Shown: positions 8,741 through 17,041 of the stretch, one piece after another
Numbering within the stretch: the first letter of the stretch is position 1
How the letters are laid out: every line of letters begins with the position of its first letter
NCBI GenBank assembly: GCA_003663295.1
Contig: QMZS01000002.1
Span: forward strand, 1-37,361
Length of the DNA stretch: 37,361 nt
From: Candidatus Aenigmatarchaeota archaeon
Lineage (GTDB): Archaea; Aenigmatarchaeota; Aenigmatarchaeia; QMZS01
Direction of reading: 5' to 3'
The notes under the pieces: model-generated
Database searches by the model: none
Told to the model about the DNA's origin: nothing
Seen by the model: only the letters and a program-made list of their open reading frames with translations
Made by a program: the position numbers and the translations under genes

Positions 8741-9019
8741 ATGGACAAAAAAATATTTATTAAAGAATTTTTTAAATTGGACTTGAAAAAGATTCTAATA
8801 CTCTTTATTTTTAATCTCACCACAATATTACGGTTATATATTTTATTTAAACTTGGTGGATATTCCGCTATATGCGACCCTTTACCTTGCCCAGACATAA
8901 CACTATTTGCACACTGGCTTGCTTATGAAATTGGCTTAACTATAGCCATAATTCTGATATTTATTGATTATATATTTGTAAGTCTAACTAAAACATATCT
9001 TGATAAACTAAAAAAATGA
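8741..9019 (+). CDS. Small membrane protein, two transmembrane segments
   Basis: The 92-residue product has a short basic N-terminus with KEFFKLDLKKI, a membrane segment near residues 18-37 (ILILFIFNLTTILRLYILF), an outside-facing loop with two Cys (ICDPLPCPD), and a second segment near 60-80 (IGLTIAIILIFIDYIFV), ending in a Lys-rich tail. No function is recognised. The N-terminal IKEFF motif recurs in the frameshifted gene at 19760 and the nuclease gene at 33750. Its TGA stop overlaps the ATG of the next gene (ATGA), so the two are probably translated together. Confidence 0.7.
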   Translation: MDKKIFIKEFFKLDLKKILILFIFNLTTILRLYILFKLGGYSAICDPLPCPDITLFAHWLAYEIGLTIAIILIFIDYIFVSLTKTYLDKLKK

Positions 9020-9363
9020 AAGGACAATGGTTTATTGTTGCGGCGGTTTTATTTTCATTCTCCCTCTTAAGTGTATTTAATATATTTGAAAGTTATTCGG
9101 AAATGGATTTTACTTCTGTTCTAAAAAATGACGAGGATGTAATTTCATCAAATATAATCAGGGAACTGAAACAAATTGAAAAAAATTCAACCAATGCAGG
9201 CAATCTTGAAGCTGATGTTTCCGAATTCCTTGAAATGACAGAAGCAAATTTAATCGGTAAAGGCTATTATTTTGAATATAATTTTTCGGCAAGTTCTCCA
9301 AACGATTTGAATTACAATCTAACAATTAAAGGGAGAAATATGGAAATAAAATATAAATCATAA
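9016..9363 (+). CDS. Type IV pilin-like protein with class III signal peptide
   Basis: The 115-residue product begins MKGQWFIVAAVLFSFSLLSV: a basic residue and Gly, then Gln and a hydrophobic helix. This is the KG-Q form of archaeal prepilin signals cut by the prepilin peptidase. The mature part is a polar, Asn- and Glu-rich domain with a likely coiled segment (RELKQIEKNS) and a beta-rich end. It may be a minor pilin or pseudopilin. A similar short MKG protein is encoded at 14490-15035, and a prepilin peptidase at 21522-22301. The gene overlaps its upstream neighbour by 4 bp. Confidence 0.7.
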   Translation: MKGQWFIVAAVLFSFSLLSVFNIFESYSEMDFTSVLKNDEDVISSNIIRELKQIEKNSTNAGNLEADVSEFLEMTEANLIGKGYYFEYNFSASSPNDLNYNLTIKGRNMEIKYKS

Positions 9364-9364
9364 A

Positions 9365-10159
9365 TTAATTAAAAATCATAATCTGGAATAAATCCCTTGT
9401 TCCAAGAGCAATTCCAAGAAGAATTACTACAAGTTTGAGCCAGTTGCTGAAACCCTTGTCATCCAGATAATTATCTATTGCCTGAATAAGAAGTAAAGAA
9501 ACCACCAATTTCATTATGAAAAAAATACCTACATTGCCAGCCCATTCAAAGATTAAATTTGGGAGAACATGCTGTTCCAAATGTCCATAAAACTCCATAC
9601 CAATAAATGTTGAACTTGCGTCCGCCAACTGCGAGAAAATAACGGCTTTATTCCAAAAACTTTTTGTTAATTTTGTAAAATTTCCCAGACCAAACACCAA
9701 CAGGAAAATCAATAAATCAAGACCTAATATCTGAACCGCGGGCATAAAATTTGAAAAGGGCAATTGCGTGAAAAATATTCCCACAAGAATAAAACCAAAT
9801 GAAAAGAAATAACTCTGGAAAGGCACCTGGGTTCTCTTTTCAAGGAAACGCGAGAAAATCAGCAAAACCAAAGTAAAAGAAAATATAAACACATAAATCG
9901 AAGGAGTAACAAACAACCTGGAAGTTAAAAACCCAGAATCTTTGAGAGCCCTTAAAACAGATCCAAGAAGAATATAAGGCAACAAAGCCAGGGCAAATTT
10001 CCCATCAATCTTTATTTTAAGAGGTTTAAAGAATTTATAATAAACTAAAAAAACCGCAGAAACAAAAAGGATTGCGTAAATAAGGGTATTTATCCAGGTA
10101 TAACCAGAGGCATTAAGGATTAGAGCCACAATATAAGTCTGAAAAATATCATACCACAT
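9365..10159 (-). CDS. DUF63 family integral membrane protein
   Basis: The 264-residue product has about seven or eight hydrophobic segments and the archaeal DUF63 hallmarks: PYILLGSVLRALKDSG near residues 60-75, an acidic ASSTFIGMEFYGH patch, and HVLPN. DUF63 proteins are conserved in archaea and of unknown function, perhaps membrane enzymes given the conserved polar residues inside helices. It ends 1 bp from the convergent pilin-like gene and starts 22 bp from the divergent lipoprotein gene at 10182, so both starts share a very short AT-rich spacer. Confidence 0.85.
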   Translation of the reverse strand: MWYDIFQTYIVALILNASGYTWINTLIYAILFVSAVFLVYYKFFKPLKIKIDGKFALALLPYILLGSVLRALKDSGFLTSRLFVTPSIYVFIFSFTLVLLIFSRFLEKRTQVPFQSYFFSFGFILVGIFFTQLPFSNFMPAVQILGLDLLIFLLVFGLGNFTKLTKSFWNKAVIFSQLADASSTFIGMEFYGHLEQHVLPNLIFEWAGNVGIFFIMKLVVSLLLIQAIDNYLDDKGFSNWLKLVVILLGIALGTRDLFQIMIFN

Positions 10160-10181
10160 TATTTAATATGTGAATTTAATT

Positions 10182-12074
10182 ATGAGGGGCACAATATTAA
10201 TTATTTTATGTTTGATTTCTGTACTATTTATATCCGGTTGCACAGTTAATCCGGAACTTGAAAAAAAATATTTTTCTGTAATTGGTGAAGGGACTATTGA
10301 AGAAAAAGAAGTGGAAATACCTGATGTTATTGTTATAGATAACATTAAAATCCCGGCTCTTGCAGGCGGAAAAGTAAAACCAAGCAGAGAAGTGGATATT
10401 ATTGTTACTTTGAAAAACCGGGATGTTAATAAACCAATTACTTTAACTTATGCGGGCATCTCAGACCCTGGAATTTTTACCTGTATTGATTGCGGAAGGA
10501 ACGGCGAAACATCAATAAGCCCTGGACAATTAAAAACATTTAGTTTTACTGTAAAAGCTCCTTCTAATGATGGCACAATTGCTTATTCAGGACATCTTGA
10601 ATTTTCCGCAAAATATAGATATAAATCAACAAGACTTGCCACAATCACATTTATTGGAAAAGATGATTATATGGATTATCTTGAATCCGGGGGAAAGGTT
10701 TCTGTTTCTATTATTAATATTCCTTCAGACGGTCCAGTTGAACTTGATTTGGATATCTCAAATATTCACCAGCCTGTTGTTGTGGATGGTGGGGTGATGT
10801 CCTCAAAATTACAAAGTAGCGAAAAGAATTCTGAATTAGTAAATAAAATTACGGATTCCTTTTTTGGGAAAATTGTTTTTGCCGCTGATTGTTCTGCGGG
10901 AGATACAAATTGGGGTAAAGCCTCAAATTATGGATGTGCTGGTAATGATAAAAGATGTTTTGGCGGAAATTGCATTCAATGTGATGGAAAAATGGTGAAT
11001 GGGCTTTGCTGGTATGAAGGTCTTAATTCAAATAACGATTGTGATCAAATCTGTTTAAATGAAGGTGGGGTATATAATAATTGTAACTGGGTTGATAGTA
11101 ACAGTTGTGTGGCTTGTAAAAATTTCCATCCAAGTGCCTCATGTGCTAGCGGAAGCTGGAAATATGCCCCATTTTATGATCCTGTTACAAATTTCTGCCA
11201 TAATGCCATTCCTGATTGCGGTGCAGAAATACCTGACCCTTTCGATAAAAATTCAGCCAGAATTTGCGCCTGTAATGGGGATAAAATTGTTTCAAGCGAC
11301 CCAGAAAAATGTTCTTATGAATGCCTAACAATATCTGATTGTCTTGCGAAATTCGGCACTAATGAAGGACAAAAGAATTGCAATATTGGATATATTTGTT
11401 GCAATACACCATGTCTTCATGACTGCGTAACAACTTATAGCTGTGCCGCAAAATTAGGCACTAATGAAGGATCTCACGGCTGTACTGGAAGCAATATTTG
11501 TTGTAAACCTTTGGGTGATGGTACGGGATGTAAATGTTCTGATGGAACTTCCTGCAATCAATGCACTTCATCTAAGCCACGATATTGTGACTCTACTGGA
11601 AATATAATTGACAAATGTGGAACCTGTGAGTGTCCAAGCGATAAACCAAATTGTCAATCAGATGGAAGTTGTACTTCTTCTGGAGGGGGTTCTGGTGGTG
11701 GCGGTAATCCTTCATCTTCTTATGAAGATAAAGGAGAACACCAAATTTATATGGAAGTACTTAATAAAGGCAGCGGGGAAATTGATGTAATAGATACAGG
11801 AAATCTGGATATTTCCTTTGAGGATATGACTCTTGAAGTGTGTTCAGAAGAATTCGGGGGCGAGGGTTGCGGCGGAACAGCTACATTTAATAATGAACCT
11901 ATTGTTGTAAGAGGTTCTAATCCTTTTAGGTATTATTTTAGTTTTACCCCAAACACCAATATTATTGGAAGCAACAGCATAACAACCACAAAAAAAGTAG
12001 AGATCTCCGCAGAATATATCTATAGGCTGCCTCAAACAATAGAGATCCTAGTTTCACCAAGAGCTGAGATTTAA
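10182..12074 (+). CDS. Large cysteine-rich secreted lipoprotein
   Basis: The 630-residue product begins MRGTILIILCLISVLFISGC, a lipobox-like signal with the anchor Cys at residue 20. An in-frame GTG four codons upstream is less likely than this attATG start. Residues of about 45-200 look like beta-sandwich domains. Residues of about 240-500 hold roughly 45 Cys, including two tandem copies of a DCLAKFGTNEG..C..GYICC unit near 395-440. A Gly/Ser linker (SSGGGSGGGG) then leads to a C-terminal beta domain. The protein probably sits on the outer face of the membrane with many disulphides. The repeats recall small disulphide-knot modules such as WAP, but no family can be named with confidence. Confidence 0.85.
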   Translation: MRGTILIILCLISVLFISGCTVNPELEKKYFSVIGEGTIEEKEVEIPDVIVIDNIKIPALAGGKVKPSREVDIIVTLKNRDVNKPITLTYAGISDPGIFTCIDCGRNGETSISPGQLKTFSFTVKAPSNDGTIAYSGHLEFSAKYRYKSTRLATITFIGKDDYMDYLESGGKVSVSIINIPSDGPVELDLDISNIHQPVVVDGGVMSSKLQSSEKNSELVNKITDSFFGKIVFAADCSAGDTNWGKASNYGCAGNDKRCFGGNCIQCDGKMVNGLCWYEGLNSNNDCDQICLNEGGVYNNCNWVDSNSCVACKNFHPSASCASGSWKYAPFYDPVTNFCHNAIPDCGAEIPDPFDKNSARICACNGDKIVSSDPEKCSYECLTISDCLAKFGTNEGQKNCNIGYICCNTPCLHDCVTTYSCAAKLGTNEGSHGCTGSNICCKPLGDGTGCKCSDGTSCNQCTSSKPRYCDSTGNIIDKCGTCECPSDKPNCQSDGSCTSSGGGSGGGGNPSSSYEDKGEHQIYMEVLNKGSGEIDVIDTGNLDISFEDMTLEVCSEEFGGEGCGGTATFNNEPIVVRGSNPFRYYFSFTPNTNIIGSNSITTTKKVEISAEYIYRLPQTIEILVSPRAEI

Positions 12075-12113
12075 GGATTAATAATATTTTAAAAGAATCT
12101 CAATATACAAACC

Positions 12114-12124
12114 AATATAAAATT
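12114..12124 (+). promoter_or_regulatory. TATA box of the ndk-adk transcript
   Basis: ATATAAAATTT is centred about 24 bp before the ATG at 12142, which itself follows GATAATT. With archaeal TATA-to-start spacing this puts transcription start at or next to the A of ATG, so the message is likely leaderless. Confidence 0.5.
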
Positions 12125-12141
12125 TAAAATAAAAGATAATT

Positions 12142-12714
12142 ATGGAAGAATTCCTTGAAAAAACCTTTATTGCGGTTAAACATGATGGTGTGCAAAGAGG
12201 TCTGGTTGGCGAAATTATAAAACGATTTGAACAAAGAGGACTTCGATTATGCGCAATAAAAATGATCCTGCCTGATGAAGAACTTGCGAAAAAACACTAT
12301 CCATTAACTGAAAAATGGATAAAAAATAATGCTTCAAATACAAGAAAAGCATGGGCAAAAAAAGGAATTGCTCTGGATAAAACTGATGAAGAACTGGCAT
12401 CACAGGTAAATTCCTGGCTTAAAGGTTATTTGATGGAAGGTCCTGTTGTTGCAATGGTGTGGGAAGGTATGCACGCAATAGAAATTGGAAGAAAACTTGT
12501 CGGAGCTGCAAATACAAAAGAAGCTCCGCCTGGAACAATAAGAGGAGATTTCACTGTAGATTCTTATGAAATTGCGGACAAAAAACAGAGACCTGTAAGA
12601 AATATTATTCATGCCTCAGGAAATATTGAAGAATCTAATAATGAGGTTCACTTATGGTTTAAACCAGAAGAAATTCAGGAATGGACAAAAAAAGAATGGG
12701 ATATAATGCATTAA
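12142..12714 (+). CDS. ndk: Nucleoside diphosphate kinase, long form
   Basis: NDK moves the gamma-phosphate of NTPs to NDPs through a phospho-histidine. The product has EKTFIAVKHDGVQRGLVGEII at the N-terminus, the nucleotide-binding GTIRGDFTVDS, and the active His157 in NIIHASG. At 190 residues it is about 40 longer than the usual 150. The extra sequence lies after HYPLTEKW (roughly residues 60-95, KNNASNTRKAWAKKGIALDK) and in a C-terminal tail. Lys-Pro-Asp of most NDKs reads Lys-His-Asp. It is followed 1 bp later by adk, so the two form a nucleotide-kinase operon. Confidence 0.95.
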   Translation: MEEFLEKTFIAVKHDGVQRGLVGEIIKRFEQRGLRLCAIKMILPDEELAKKHYPLTEKWIKNNASNTRKAWAKKGIALDKTDEELASQVNSWLKGYLMEGPVVAMVWEGMHAIEIGRKLVGAANTKEAPPGTIRGDFTVDSYEIADKKQRPVRNIIHASGNIEESNNEVHLWFKPEEIQEWTKKEWDIMH

Positions 12715-12715
12715 G

Positions 12716-13384
12716 ATGAAATTATTATTTTTAGGATCCCCTGGCGTTGGAAAAGGAACTTATGCTCAAGTAATTACTGAAGCACTTAATATACCTCATA
12801 TATCTACAGGAGATTTGTTAAGAAATGAAACGCAAAAAGACACTGGATTAGGAAAAAAAATAGAAGAAACAATGAATCAAGGCGGATTGGTTTCTGATGA
12901 AATATTGATTCAATTAATTAAAACCAGAATTAAAGATAAAGATTGTGAAAATGGATTTATTCTGGATGGATTTCCGCGAACAAAAAATCAGGCTGAAAAT
13001 TTAGAGAAATTAACTGGAATAACCCATGTGCTTAATTTCAAAGCAAATGATGAAGTGATTATTGAAAGATTATCGGGGAGAATTGTGTGCAAAAAATGCA
13101 AAACAATATTTCACAAAACAGGTAATAAACCAAAAATTGAAAATATCTGCGATAAATGCGGTTCAGAGTTGCATCAACGTGAAGATGACAAACCGGATTC
13201 CGTTAAAAAAAGATTAAAAATATACAAAGAAAAAACAGAGCCTTTGATAGCCCATTATGACAGCAAAGGATTATTAGTGGAAATAACCATAAACAAACCA
13301 ATAAGCGAAATAAGAGATAAGGTTATTTTAAAAATAAAATCTTATCTCGAAGGCAAGACTGATAAAATTGGGGAAATTAAATAG
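12716..13384 (+). CDS. adk: Adenylate kinase, zinc-lid long form
   Basis: Catalyses ATP + AMP to 2 ADP. P-loop GSPGVGKGT is at residues 7-15, the AMP-binding STGDLLRNE near 30-38, and DGFPRTKNQAE near 84-94. The LID carries Cys125-x2-Cys128 and Cys145-x2-Cys148, a zinc site. At 222 residues this is the bacterial-type monomeric enzyme, not the trimeric archaeal AdkA. The ATG follows the ndk stop by a single base (TAAGATG), so translation is probably coupled. Confidence 0.95.
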   Translation: MKLLFLGSPGVGKGTYAQVITEALNIPHISTGDLLRNETQKDTGLGKKIEETMNQGGLVSDEILIQLIKTRIKDKDCENGFILDGFPRTKNQAENLEKLTGITHVLNFKANDEVIIERLSGRIVCKKCKTIFHKTGNKPKIENICDKCGSELHQREDDKPDSVKKRLKIYKEKTEPLIAHYDSKGLLVEITINKPISEIRDKVILKIKSYLEGKTDKIGEIK

Positions 13385-13451
13385 AATTAATTTGGTCATT
13401 AATATAAATTACAGAACTAATCAACCTATTTAAAATTTTCATTATCTTTTT

Positions 13452-13817
13452 ATGGTAACTAAAAATGAAATTATGGATTTAATGACGGGTCAATATCATA
13501 ATTTAACTGTTGGTGATTAATACCCAACCACACTTAAAACTGATTATATAGAATTAAAAATTCTTCCGAAAGGTTCAATAATGAAAGACCTTAAAAATAT
13601 TTTCAAGTTAAAATGTAAAAAACCTGTTGAAGATTATGAAGTAAGGGACATTCAGATAAAGGGCTTATCTTTGGATGAAAAAGATATGTATCCGGTTAAT
13701 ATATATTCTACTTTCTCTGTTAATGAATCATTTGATCCAAATCTGCTTTTACCTGCTACCGATTCTATGACCGACATACAGAGATATTTAAAAGATTACG
13801 AACCAAAAAGCAGATAA
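13452..13817 (+). pseudogene. Hypothetical gene interrupted by one in-frame TAA
   Basis: From ATG 13452 the frame reads MVTKNEIMDLMTGQYHNLT and ends at a TAA at 13518-13520. The same frame then continues without another stop to TAA 13815-13817 (LKTDYIELKILPKG, then DYEVRDIQIKGLSLDEKD, ending DYEPKSR). A TATTTAAAATTTT box about 20 bp upstream supports 13452 as the original start. A downstream ATG at 13581 could yield a 78-residue product. No family is recognised. The simplest view is a 121-residue protein killed by a point mutation; read-through or restart at 13581 cannot be excluded. Confidence 0.6.
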
Positions 13818-13837
13818 TAACCAACTACAAAATTCAT

Positions 13838-14485
13838 CTATTGTTCTTCTAAAAAATTTATCATATTTTTTATTAATCCATTTACCCCTCCTTTTTTGAA
13901 ATTTCCGTGTCCCGGCAACAGAAGTTCTGTATCCAGTTTCTGTAATTTCTTCAGGGAGTTTATTAATTCGGTTTCATTGCCTCCTGTTAAATCCGCCCTC
14001 CCAACAGAATCAGAGAATAAAGTATCACCGGAAATCAATATTTTCTTTTTAGGTTCATATAGACAGATACTTCCCTTGGTATGTCCTGGGGTATGAATTA
14101 CTCTAAAAGAATAATTTTTAGTTTTGATTATCTCTCCGTCTTTTAATTTTCTATCAATTTTGGAAGAAATAAAATTATTCCCGAAAAGTTCATAAAAAGT
14201 ATTCTTCCCTGTTTCAATATTTTCAGCATCTATTTCAAGAGCATAAACATCCGCATTAGTCAATTTTTTAAACAAATTATTTCCCCCTATATGGTCATAA
14301 TGGCAATGCGTGTTCAAGATGATTTTTATTTTTTCTGGTTGCAATCCCGCTTCCTTTATCTCTCCAATAATTCTTTCAAAAGAAATCCCAAGACCTGTGT
14401 CAACAAGCAACTGGTTATCCATCAAATAAAGATTGCTTGAATTTCCGATCCCATCAAACAAAAAAATATTATCGGCAATTCTCAT
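13838..14485 (-). CDS. Metallo-beta-lactamase fold hydrolase (glyoxalase II-like)
   Basis: The 215-residue product has the metal motif H60-x-H62-x-D64-H65 in THCHYDHIGG, then VIHTPGHTKGSICLY, ISGDTLFSDSVGR, and LLLPGHG near the C-terminus. These supply the ligands for a two-metal site, in the arrangement of glyoxalase II-like thioesterases. The substrate is not fixed by sequence. The start lies 4 bp after the stop of the pilin-like gene on the same strand, so the two are co-transcribed. Confidence 0.9.
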   Translation of the reverse strand: MRIADNIFLFDGIGNSSNLYLMDNQLLVDTGLGISFERIIGEIKEAGLQPEKIKIILNTHCHYDHIGGNNLFKKLTNADVYALEIDAENIETGKNTFYELFGNNFISSKIDRKLKDGEIIKTKNYSFRVIHTPGHTKGSICLYEPKKKILISGDTLFSDSVGRADLTGGNETELINSLKKLQKLDTELLLPGHGNFKKGGVNGLIKNMINFLEEQ

Positions 14486-14489
14486 TTTA

Positions 14490-15035
14490 TTAAACGCATA
14501 TTTTTATAATCACCTCTTCAAAACCATCTCCAGATAATACCAAAATAGTTTTCATATTGCAGAAATCCCCTCCCGCAGTATCAGGAAGTTCAACAAAAAA
14601 TTCCTCATAAATTGGAGTTGAAATATCTTCTGAAAGAAAATCATTAAATGCTGTTATCTCGCAGGTTTCTTTGTTTATTCTTGCCTGGGTGGAATAAAGA
14701 TAAAATTTGCTGTTTGAAACATTTGCAATAAATCCTTCCAAATCAGAATCAAAACAGACAACTTCATTATCCTCATCCAGAATTAAATCAATATCATAAT
14801 CAGAAAGATTGACAAATTCATTTGTTGAATTTCCTGAAACCACAATAATTTTTTTTAAAACTTCCTCCCTTTGCATTGAATTAAACAGGTATTCTGTTTT
14901 TAACTCAGACACCTGCAACAGTTCATTCTGGGTTTTATAAGAAATCTCCGAATCAAAATAATAGAAAACCGAAGCAAATGCAAAAACAAACAGAGAAGTC
15001 GCAATTGCAAAATCTATGTATATATCGCCTTTCAT
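14490..15035 (-). CDS. Pilin-like protein with class III signal peptide
   Basis: The 181-residue product begins MKGDIYIDFAIATSLFVFAFASVFYYF: short Lys-Gly leader and one hydrophobic helix, as in archaeal type IV pilins and pseudopilins. The remainder is a polar beta-rich domain with four Cys (VCFD, ETCEI, DFCNM, KICV). It may be a minor pilin or secretion pseudopilin. It heads a pair with the MBL hydrolase. No repeat of the leader occurs downstream, which supports this start. Confidence 0.7.
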   Translation of the reverse strand: MKGDIYIDFAIATSLFVFAFASVFYYFDSEISYKTQNELLQVSELKTEYLFNSMQREEVLKKIIVVSGNSTNEFVNLSDYDIDLILDEDNEVVCFDSDLEGFIANVSNSKFYLYSTQARINKETCEITAFNDFLSEDISTPIYEEFFVELPDTAGGDFCNMKTILVLSGDGFEEVIIKICV

Positions 15036-15113
15036 AATAGTTCTTGATAAGATATTAATTAATAATTATTTCAAGATTGATTCAAAACCATGAATTAAAT
15101 GTCTGTTAAAAAA

Positions 15114-15440
15114 TTAATTTAATTCCCTAATAATTGCTTTGGAAGAACCTAAAACCACCACATTCTCAAAATTTAATTTCTTTACAAGTCCAAGGTCATA
15201 AGTTGCAACAGGCCATTTATATTTTTTGCCCGCTTCGATTATTGATTTATCCGCAATTTTTTCTTTTGTCTCAATAACTTTTACGCTATCAATCATCTCA
15301 CTTAAAATTTTGTCTTTTTTCTCTTCTGAAAATTTCTTCACTTCAACCAGACAAGGTCTCGTAATCGCGAGTTCATTTGTGCTGAAAAAAAGTTTCAGTT
15401 TTTTGTACTCCAAAAATACATTTGTATCCACCAATATCAT
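15114..15440 (-). CDS. PIN domain protein (probable RNA nuclease)
   Basis: The 108-residue product starts MILVDTNVFLEY, with the first acidic metal ligand at Asp5. It continues with the conserved PCLVEVKKF (second acid) and ends with WPVATYDLGLVKKL, where the third acid lies in the PIN pattern. The form with VATYDLGL resembles Nob1/Fcf1/Utp23-like archaeal PIN proteins more than VapC toxins, and no antitoxin gene is next to it. The start is 4 bp after the RNase Z stop, which ties it to RNA maturation. The role is an inference. Confidence 0.85.
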   Translation of the reverse strand: MILVDTNVFLEYKKLKLFFSTNELAITRPCLVEVKKFSEEKKDKILSEMIDSVKVIETKEKIADKSIIEAGKKYKWPVATYDLGLVKKLNFENVVVLGSSKAIIRELN

Positions 15441-15443
15441 AAT

Positions 15444-16325
15444 TTAAAATTTCACCTTTTTCAAATCTTTTGCAACAAAAATATTTTTATATTTTTTGAC
15501 TTTTTTCTCAAGTTCAGTCTGGCTTAAATATTTCCTTCCAATATGGGTAAGATATATTTTCTCAGCCGAGGTTCTAAATTTCAGAACATCCTGCAAACAG
15601 GAATGCTGTTTATGTTTAATATCCTTCTTGTCAAAATAAGTGCATTCATGAACTAGAATGCAGTCTTTACAGAAATTTTCCATTTTTTTCAGGTAAATTG
15701 TATCTCCAGAATAAACAAATTTTTTCCCTGTAACCACATAAGAAACATCCTTTAGTTTTATCAATTTTTTATCCTTTTTAATTTTAGTATTTTCTTTCAA
15801 ATCCTTGCATTCCTGCCCGGTCAATTTTAATTTCTTGATTATTTTTTTATCCAGTTTTATTTTATCTTTCTCTTTGAATCTGTAAGCCACCGCAGGAATT
15901 GTGTGTTTGACTGGCATGGACTCGACAATTAGCTCATCATCCTCAAACACAATCCCTTTTTTTCCTGAATCGACAAAATTTATCTTAAATGAAAAATTGA
16001 AAAATTTCAAAAGTTGTGGTCCAATTTTATCCGCTCCAGGTCCCGCAATTAATAATTCTTTTTCTCTCTTCTCAAAACTCATAGACATCAACAAACCAAA
16101 CATTCCAAGAAAATGGTCGGCGTGCCAGTGAGATATAAAAATATTATCTATTAACATGAAATTTATTTTTGATTTCTGCAACTGGATTTGCGCTCCTTCC
16201 CCGCAATCAAAAAGCATTGAATGAGCATTTTTTGACTGGTGCAGCAAATGCACTCCTGGATGGTTTCTTCTTAAAGTTGGGACTGCGGTCCCGGTCCCTA
16301 GAAAAGTTAATTCTATGGTTGCCAT
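15444..16325 (-). CDS. rnz: Ribonuclease Z (tRNA 3'-end endonuclease)
   Basis: RNase Z cuts pre-tRNA just after the discriminator base; this matters here because neither tRNA in the window encodes CCA. The product has LTFLGTGTAVPTLRRNHPG, the metal motif H66-W-H68-A-D70-H71 in HWHADHFLG, KHTIPAVAYRF, VYSGDT and YLTHIGRKY. At 293 residues it is the short form. The exosite flexible arm near residues 170-195 is very Lys-rich. It leads an operon with the PIN protein and starts 21 bp from the divergent XPF-type nuclease gene. Confidence 0.93.
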   Translation of the reverse strand: MATIELTFLGTGTAVPTLRRNHPGVHLLHQSKNAHSMLFDCGEGAQIQLQKSKINFMLIDNIFISHWHADHFLGMFGLLMSMSFEKREKELLIAGPGADKIGPQLLKFFNFSFKINFVDSGKKGIVFEDDELIVESMPVKHTIPAVAYRFKEKDKIKLDKKIIKKLKLTGQECKDLKENTKIKKDKKLIKLKDVSYVVTGKKFVYSGDTIYLKKMENFCKDCILVHECTYFDKKDIKHKQHSCLQDVLKFRTSAEKIYLTHIGRKYLSQTELEKKVKKYKNIFVAKDLKKVKF

Positions 16326-16346
16326 AAATTAATAGATTATTAACTT

Positions 16347-16985
16347 ATGGAAAATCCGATTGTAAAAACAGATAAAAGAGAATTAAAAAGCGGAATCACC
16401 CGTTATTTAAAAAATTTTGGGTGTATTGTTGAAGAAGAACAACTTGAAATAGGGGATTATATCCTATCTGACCGAACTGCAATTGAAAGAAAGAGTTTCT
16501 CTGATTTAATCTCCTCCATTCAGGACTTGCGATTATTCTCGCAATTAAAACATTTATGCAAATTTGAAAAACCTATTTTGCTGGTTGAAGGATTTGAATA
16601 TTTTGGAAACCTGAATAATAATTCCCTTTTTGGCGCGCTTGCCAGCATAATTCTCGATTTTGGTGTTCCGGTAATCTGGACAAAAGATAAAAGAGACAGC
16701 GCCAACTTTATTTATTCTGCGGCAAAAAGAGAACAATTTAAAAATAACCGGGAAATTGCAATAAGAATCAGGAAGAGATCAAAAAATCTTGAAGACGAAC
16801 AGAAATATTTAATTGCAGGACTTCCGTCAGTAAGTTCAGTTCTCGCAAAAAGACTTCTTGAAAAATTCAAAACACCCCACAAAATATTTCATGCAAAAAA
16901 AGAAAAATTAATTGAAGTAAAAGGTATGGGCGAAAAAAAAGCCCAGAGGATTATTGATGTTCTTGAAACAAAAGTTGCTGATTAA
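16347..16985 (+). CDS. XPF/ERCC4-type nuclease with helix-hairpin-helix domain
   Basis: Structure-specific DNA nuclease of the XPF/Hef family. Residues 36-53 hold the active site, GD(x9)ERKxxxD, in GDYILSDRTAIERKSFSDL. The C-terminal part (residues of about 150-210) has two helix-hairpin-helix motifs: LIAGLPSVSSVLAKRLL and LIEVKGMGEKKAQRII. There is no helicase domain, so it is the short crenarchaeal-like form that normally acts as a dimer, often with PCNA. It may process forks or flaps. It is transcribed alone, divergent from RNase Z. Confidence 0.92.
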   Translation: MENPIVKTDKRELKSGITRYLKNFGCIVEEEQLEIGDYILSDRTAIERKSFSDLISSIQDLRLFSQLKHLCKFEKPILLVEGFEYFGNLNNNSLFGALASIILDFGVPVIWTKDKRDSANFIYSAAKREQFKNNREIAIRIRKRSKNLEDEQKYLIAGLPSVSSVLAKRLLEKFKTPHKIFHAKKEKLIEVKGMGEKKAQRIIDVLETKVAD

Positions 16986-17041
16986 TTTCAAATAAAGGAA
17001 AATATTTCTTAAGGTAATTCATTTGATTCAACATTTCTTAT

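Noticed and set aside
8536..8898. 120-codon minus-strand frame
   Set aside because: It is Ile/Phe/Ser-rich from AT-rich complement and overlaps the better supported plus-strand membrane protein with its ATGA coupling.
15114..15440. VapC toxin of a toxin-antitoxin pair
   Set aside because: No small antitoxin gene adjoins it; it is coupled to RNase Z and its C-terminal pattern looks like RNA-processing PIN proteins.
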